A stretch of 10,475 bases of DNA from an uncultured Bacteroidia bacterium (GTDB lineage Bacteria; Bacteroidota; Bacteroidia; Bacteroidales; CAJPTX01). The notes under the pieces were generated by a model. The model did no database searches, had not been told where the DNA came from, and saw only the letters and a program-made list of their open reading frames with translations. Shown piece after piece: positions 1 through 6,500 of the stretch. The first letter of the stretch is position 1; each line of letters begins with the position of its first letter. Position numbers and translations under genes: made by a program. The DNA is taken from positions 1 through 10,475 of the forward strand of contig CALHSW010000004.1 in the NCBI GenBank assembly GCA_938038735.1, read 5' to 3'.

Positions 1-300
1 CTGCAGACGCGCGTGGAGATGGCGACGAGCGACGGGCGCATCGATATGGTGGTGGAGACGCGGGACTACGTCTACCTCTTTGAGTTCAAGCTGGACCGGC
101 CGGCGGCAGAGGCGATGGCGCAGATCGAGGCGAAGGGGTACGCGGCGCCGTTCGCGCTGGATCGGCGGGCGGTGGTGAAGCTTGGGGTGGGCTTCTCCTC
201 AAAGACGCGGAACATCGCGGAGTGCATCGTAAGGGAGGAGGGGAAGGCGGATGTGCGGATGGCCGTGCAGGAAGGGAAGCTGCGGGCTGTTGGAGCGTAG
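1..300 (+). CDS. AAA-ATPase-like / PD-(D/E)XK nuclease family protein, C-terminal part only
   Basis: This is the C-terminal end of an ATPase-nuclease fusion. The reading frame is open from base 1 and ends at TAG 298-300, giving 99 residues, so the start and the whole ATPase part lie to the left of the window. What remains is the nuclease core of the PDDEXK_9-type domain: GRID at residues 12-15 supplies the acidic residue, FEFK at 27-30 supplies the E-x-K pair, and a QIEAKGY segment follows at about 41-47. All expected catalytic residues are present, so this end does not look decayed. It is about 82% identical in protein (72 of 88 aligned residues) to the C-terminus of the gene at the other end of the window, which runs the opposite way. 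Codons end mostly in G or C, more so than in the neighbouring giant gene. The family's cellular role is not established; roles in DNA processing or defence are speculation. An internal GTG at 13 and ATG at 19 are not credible starts because homology continues upstream. Confidence 0.85.
   Translation: MQTRVEMATSDGRIDMVVETRDYVYLFEFKLDRPAAEAMAQIEAKGYAAPFALDRRAVVKLGVGFSSKTRNIAECIVREEGKADVRMAVQEGKLRAVGA
77..156 (+). repeat. Inverted repeat, left copy (nuclease core)
   Basis: These 80 bases match 9428-9507 on the opposite strand with a single difference, at base 108 (synonymous GCA/GCG). Exact blocks are 31 bases (77-107) and 48 bases (109-156). The rest of the aligned gene is less similar: 18 differences in the following 144 bases, and more in the preceding 75. 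Similarity stops at the stop codons and does not extend into the intergenic DNA. Confidence 0.9.
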
Positions 301-374
301 GGGATAGCTACTGCCGCCACCGCCCGCACGATGGGAAATGCATCGGCGCGCTGCGCCGCAATCTACGTCTCCGC

Positions 375-403
375 AAAAAAGGCGGACCCTTCGGCCCGCC
401 TTT
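375..403 (-). terminator. Intrinsic terminator between convergent genes
   Basis: An 8-bp stem pairs AAAGGCGG (378-385) with CCGCCTTT (396-403). It continues through one A·C mismatch and two more G-C pairs around a CTTC loop. Read on the minus strand the stem is followed by six U residues (A run at 375-380), the classic form of a Rho-independent terminator, about 118 bases beyond the stop of the giant gene. Read on the plus strand it ends in only three U residues, so it may also stop, less efficiently, transcripts from the nuclease gene that ends at 300. Its position between convergent genes fits a shared, bidirectional terminator. Confidence 0.8.
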
Positions 404-520
404 GACTAAACTCTTTCACCTCCACTAACTCTAAACTACCTTTCCGCCCTACTGTCTGACTATCCTCAACGCCACCACTCGGCTTTTAACAGCTTCCTCC
501 AATCTCTACTCTCCCTCATC

Positions 521-3500
521 CTACCGCAACAGCGTCACGCTCCCCTTCACATCAAACACACTTCCATCGTAGAACGTACCCACAGCACGCCACGCGTATA
601 CCCCCGTCGCGCAGGGCGCCCCATTGAAATACCCATCCCATCCTTTGTTCACATCTGTCGTTTGGAATATCTTCTCACCCCAGCGCGTGAACACCATCAG
701 CCGGTAATCCTGCACGCTGCCCTCTATAAACGGATGGAACACTGCGTTGTGATGGTCTCGCGGCCCATACTCTCCACCTTGCCCTGTCGGCTGGAACGCC
801 GTTGGGAACCGAATCCGCCCACTCCCATCCACAAATACCGCATCCTCTATCACCTTGCTCCCCTCGCACCCCTGCTGCGATAGGCCCGTCAACTTCACAT
901 TGTAACGGCCAGGCGCCTCGTAGGTGTGGCGCGGCGACTCTTCTAGGCTCGTTGCTCCATCCCCAAAATCCCATCGGAAACTGTGCGCATCTACGCTGAG
1001 GTTCAAGGCTTGCACCTCTGCCCCTGGTAGGAATACCCGCTCCGGCTCCACCTTGAACTCCACAACCGGCCGCTGGAACACCTCAAACACCAAGAACTGC
1101 TCTTGCGTTCCGCCAGGACCCTCCGCCACTAAACGCACGTGGTAGCTCCCCGGCTCATCGAACACATGCCTTGGCTCCGGATCGGTGCTCGGCTCCGTAC
1201 CATCATCAAAGTACCACTTTGACGTCGTGGCGTACTTCGTGGAATTCAGCATCTGCACCTCCAGCGGCGGGCACCCGCTCATCCTATTCGCCGTAAACTC
1301 CACCATCGGCTTAGGCGCACGGATTATCACCTCCTTACGCGCCACCGACTTACAATGCCCATTGGTAACCGTCAACACTATGGGAATTATAAAATCATTC
1401 GCCGGGTCGCCCCATGTCTCATACACGTGCGGATCGGGCGATACGCCCTGCGAACTCTGCCCATCGCCCCATGCCCAATGGTAATCCCAACCATTCACTA
1501 GCGGTTGGCTCTGATTATCCACCGACACGCGCGTGCTCGGGAAGAGCTGCGCCGGGGGCGTCGCCTCGAAGCGAGCACTTGGCGATGCGTACACCATTAC
1601 GTCTTGCACCACTGTATCGGAACACCCATAATCGGAATGGGCTACAAAGAACAGCTTATGGGTTACATCCTGCGGTGATATATTCACATACTGGTGCGCA
1701 GGGTTCTCCTGCGCCGAAATCCCACCATCCCCATATTCCCACTCATAGCGCGTCGCATTGATGGAATGGTTCGTCATCTGCACCTCAAAGGGCGAGCAGC
1801 CGCTCGTACCAGGCTGTATCCCATAATCTGCCGTAACCTGCGGATTCACAAACACCTGCTGGCTCGTCTCAGCCCAGCACCCCTCCAGCGTCTTAACCCG
1901 CTGCACAAGCACGTGCGCAGCCGGATCGGCTGTCATATTGCTGTAAACATGCTCCATACGCTGCCCTGTGTAGTCGCCTTGAAGCACCTTGCCATCCCCA
2001 AAGTCGTACGTATACTGCAAATCCTTTCCCTCGGCTTTATCCTTCAGCGCCAATGTGAAAGGCGAACAGCCGCGCGCAGCTCCCTCTATCTCAAAGCCCG
2101 ATGTGGGTGTTGCGTGTACTGTCAACTGTGTCTTCCACGTATCGCCACATCCCTGTGCCGAGTTCACCCGCACCGACAAGTCAATCGTGCGGGTCGTCGT
2201 GCGGCTCTCGTTGCGGAACGTAAAGGTCGGCTCGGCCGCCAACCAGCGCTGCCCATCGCTCGCCTCCCACACGTACTGCCGCACGCCCGGTGCTGATTGG
2301 GTTTTATCCTTCACAGTCACCTCTAATGGGTCGCACCCCTCAGTGGCCGATAGTTCAAACCCCGCTATTACCCGCGGCCAAACCTCTATGGTCACATCTT
2401 TTTGCGCCTTGCACTCCTGATGGGCTGTAAGCCAGGTCTTCAGCACCAGGTGCTCCTTTTGCGACTCCGCTCTATCTAGATGCGGATTTTCATACGTCAG
2501 CTTTCCAGGCGACACCTGCGAACTCGTACCCTGTGTCCCCAACGCCCACGCGTACGAGTAGGCTGGCGAAGGCCGCGTGTTCACAATCTCCACCTCCAGC
2601 GGTGAGCAGCCCCCGCTAGGCGACGCACTGAAGTCTGCCACCACCGATGGATAAATCTCCACCTCTTGCACTGCAGCCTTGGCTCGACATCCATGCCCAT
2701 CGCTTACCTCAAGCGACACCGGCACCCGAAGCGACACCGCACGGTCTCCATTCTCTATGGTGTAGCTGTGGGGACCTGGCCCCGTCTCCGTATGGAAATC
2801 GCCCCAATTCCACGTATAGGCACCATTTACCACCATGCCATTCGGCGTTGTGTTCTCCACCTTCACCTCCAGCGGCGAGCAGCCTGCCGCTGCCGTCGTC
2901 AGCTTGAAGGTAGGCTCCAAACGCGGTGGTACCGTCACCGACTGCGGCACCGATACTCCCGTACACGTCACCCCATCGGGATGCTGCGTCACAGCCGTTA
3001 GCTCTAACGATCGGACCTGCGTGGTCGTACGACTCGTATTATCAAACGTGTACTTGAAGCTCATCGGGTCGCTCGGCGTTATCGCCTCGTCAGGATTCGT
3101 CAATTTCCACTCGTAACGATCTGCATTGATTGAAAGATTCTCAATGGTCGCCTCAAAGGGCGTGCAGAGCTTATCCGTCCTTAAAGTGAACCGCGCCATC
3201 ACTTTCGGATGCACCGTGAAGGGCAGGGTCACCTGATCCGTACACCCCTCCGCGTTCCGAACCGTCAAGGTCGCCGTATATTTCTCATCGGTGCCAGCAA
3301 AGCCTACATTACGGTAGGTTTGAGAAACGGTTTTACCGCTTCCCTGCGTTCCATTCCCAAAATCCCATGCATAGGAGCTTCCTGGCTTTGACAACCCCGT
3401 ACTCTTGCTCCCATCCAGCTTCACCTGTAGCTCGCCGCACTCCTTGGTCCGCGTCTGGCTTACCACATCCACCTTCGCTCGTGGCGATGCCGGCACTCTC

Positions 3501-6500
3501 ACTTTCACCGGGGCTGCCTTCCCTGCGCACGTCGGACCGCCAGCCCACTTCTGGCTCGTGGACAGCTCTATGGTAAACTCCTTGTCGTCTTCCAAAGCAT
3601 CGTTCTTAAACTCAAACTCCACCACGCCCATCCCCGTGCTACTCACAGTCTGCGGCACGCTGGTTTTCCACACGCATGCCGCATCCGATGCCACTCCGGC
3701 GGCTTGCGCACGTACCACCATCGGAACCGCGCATCGATCAACCACACTCCACGCTATCGAGGCCTGCCCCACAGGGAATACTGGAACCACAAAATCCGGC
3801 GTGTACAAACGCTTGCACGCACGCCCATCCGCCGTAGTCTGCGTTGTCTCCACGCGCACCACGTGGTCAAACCGAGCCTGCGTGGTATTCTTTAGCTCCA
3901 GCTTGAACTCATCTCCCAGCTTTGTATGGGCCTCCGGCCGCCCATCCACAGTCCAGCTGTGCGTTACCGTCTCCTTTTTACCCCCCGTCGTGTTATCGGT
4001 AAACGTCACCTCGCCGCTCCCACAAATCCCCGCTGGCGCGACCAAATCGAACCGCTGCTGCAGGGTCGGTCCCACCACCACTGCTCCCGTTGCGGGCTGC
4101 GATGCGCACCGCGGGCCCCCAGCCCACTGCTTGTAAGCAACCTGGCTATACGTGTAGCGCACCGGATCGTTCGGAAGCCCATTCCGCAATACCACATCCC
4201 ACTGCAAGCCGTCCGGCTTGCCTCGGCGCTCCACAGCCGTTCCTCCTGCTCCCGATGGCGTAAAGGACCATACCACCTCGTCCGCCGGCACTACTGACTC
4301 CAAATTCTCCACCTTCCACTCCTGTGGCCGGCAGGGATCCGCCGATGCCAGCACGTTGCCGCCGCCCGTGGGAGAGGGGTAAACCGTCACCTCCACCTCG
4401 GCCGGCTTTGACCTCGCATCGCACTGCGTTCCATTGCCCGCCGTTAATCGCACCTTATACTTAACGGAGGATGGTCCTGTGGCATTGAACGCATGCGTCA
4501 CCGCGCCCGCCTTCGTATCCTCCTCCCCATCGCCAAACTCCCAACGCACCCACGTTGCCCCATCAAGCGACCGCATCACCGGCTTGAGCTCCACACTATG
4601 CGGCGAACAGCCCACAAGGGCATCCGCAGCCAACGCCTCCAGCGCCGGCTGCACGCCCGCTAAAATCCTTATGGGGGAACTCTTCCCTATCGCCGAGCAC
4701 TTCCCATTGGTCACCTTCAGCGTCAGGCGATACTCACCCGGCATGCGGTACCGAATCTCTGCCCCATCCGGATCCGTTCGCGGGGTGCCCGTCAGGGCTT
4801 CCCAATCATGCCCTTGGAGCTCATACTGCGCGCTCGCCGGATTCCGATTCTTCCCAGGCACTGTTACCAACACCCGCGAGTCGGGCGCGCACGCTTGCTG
4901 CTCCTGCGCCACTATCGTTGCATCTATCGCTGGCATAAGCACGTACCGCTGCGAATAGCTTCCGCTACATCCCTCCGCGTTGGTTCCCTTAAGCTCCACC
5001 TCCAAATTCAACGAGACTCGGCCAGGGTTACTATATTTATACTCATAATTCACCCCTGACGACTGCGCCACTACAGCCCCCTTGAACTTCGTTACCCACG
5101 TATACTGCGCTGCGCCCATCGCGGTGCCCACCATCTTCAGCGGTGAGCAGTACTCCCCATTAGCCACCATCGGCCCCACCGGCGCCCCTGTCAACGTATC
5201 CCACTCCTGCAGCGAGAACCGCGGTGCCACCAGCGGATACAGCTCCACCGTGGTCTCCTCTTTCTGCGTGCAAGCCCCGCGCCGCGCTGTCAAACTCACG
5301 ACAAACTCCTTGGGGTTGGCCACATCCGCATTGGTAAAGGTATGGCGGAACTCTGTTGCCGGCATCGCTTGATTCGATGCCACCCCATCGATCGCCCACT
5401 GGTATACAATCCCCGCTGCGTTCCCCACGGTTTGATTCTTCAGCACCACCTCCTTCTTTCCATTTGCATCCGGGCACACCTCTACGCGTGGCCCCTCTAT
5501 CTTCACCGAAAAGCTAGGCGGCACCAGCACCTCCTCAAACTCCATTTCCTGGCCGCATCCCCCCTCGGCCGCCCACGTTGCCAGCTGCACCTCATACACC
5601 TTATCCTCTGAGGTCTCATTCGTAAAGGTTATCGCTACCTTTTCAAGCGCACCGTCTGCCACTGGCCCGCCGGTCTTGAACGGCTGCCAATCGCTCTTAT
5701 CGGCTCGTTTCCATCGCCATTCGTACCGCGCCACCCCCGACGCTCCGGTCGCCGTGTACTCATACTCATACGGCCCGCAGGATGCGGCCGGATCGGTACG
5801 TTTCGGCGCCAACTTCCCTGTAAACTCCGCATTGGGCAGCACCGTCACTGATGCCTCATCCGATGCCTCGCACGTCCCATTGTACGCCGTAAGCTTAAAC
5901 ACATACTCCAGCGCGCTTCCTTTCGCAAGAAGTTTTCCGCCATTCAAGTCGCCACGGCTCATATCTATCTGTGCGCCGGTCCCTAGCAGCGTCTCCGGCT
6001 TCACCAACGCACCCCCCGGCTCCTGCGTCAAATAGCTCCACTGGTAGCGTTTCGCCAGCTGCGACCCATTTTCCACCTTCACTATCTCGCTACCCGAACA
6101 GAACTTCGGCGGCCCTGCTGTCAACAGCACCTGCGGCACCGGCTTCGCCCCTACCACCACATCCACCGCATCCGCTCGGCAGCTCTCTTCGGCATCCTGC
6201 GTGTACAGCTTCACCGTATAATCTCTCTCACGCGCCGGGAATAGATGCTTCTCCCCATTCTTCAGCTTATCTAGAGTCAACTCCTCCGAATTCCCATCAC
6301 CGTAATCAATCCAATATTTCTGCCCCGTCATCGCGAGCGATGCATTCCCATCCTTTATCGTCAGCTCGCGCCCGTAGCCGCCCCCTATGGGATCGCTACA
6401 ATCCGTTGCTCCCTTATCCAACACTATTCTTGGCACCACCGGCTGCCGCATCACCTGCACAGGTCGCCTAAAGCTCCATGTACACGAATTCTTCCACACC

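Noticed and set aside
329..358. Two short hairpins (CGATG/CATCG and CGGCGC/GCGCCG) after the left nuclease gene as its own terminator
   Set aside because: Stems are only 5-6 bp and no U run follows. The A-T-flanked hairpin at 375-403 is the far better terminator. A faint likeness to the GCGATGC/GCATCGC hairpin at 9128-9149 was noted but is too short to trust.
1694..2296. Plus-strand open frame of about 200 codons opposite the giant gene
   Set aside because: It lies wholly antisense to the conserved PKD array, its product is rich in Arg, His and Leu as expected from the complement of a biased gene, and it shows no domain signature.
3405..4136. Plus-strand open frame of about 243 codons opposite the giant gene
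   Set aside because: It is antisense to recognisable modules, rich in Ser, Thr and Pro as a mirror of the purine-rich coding strand, and has no recognisable motif.
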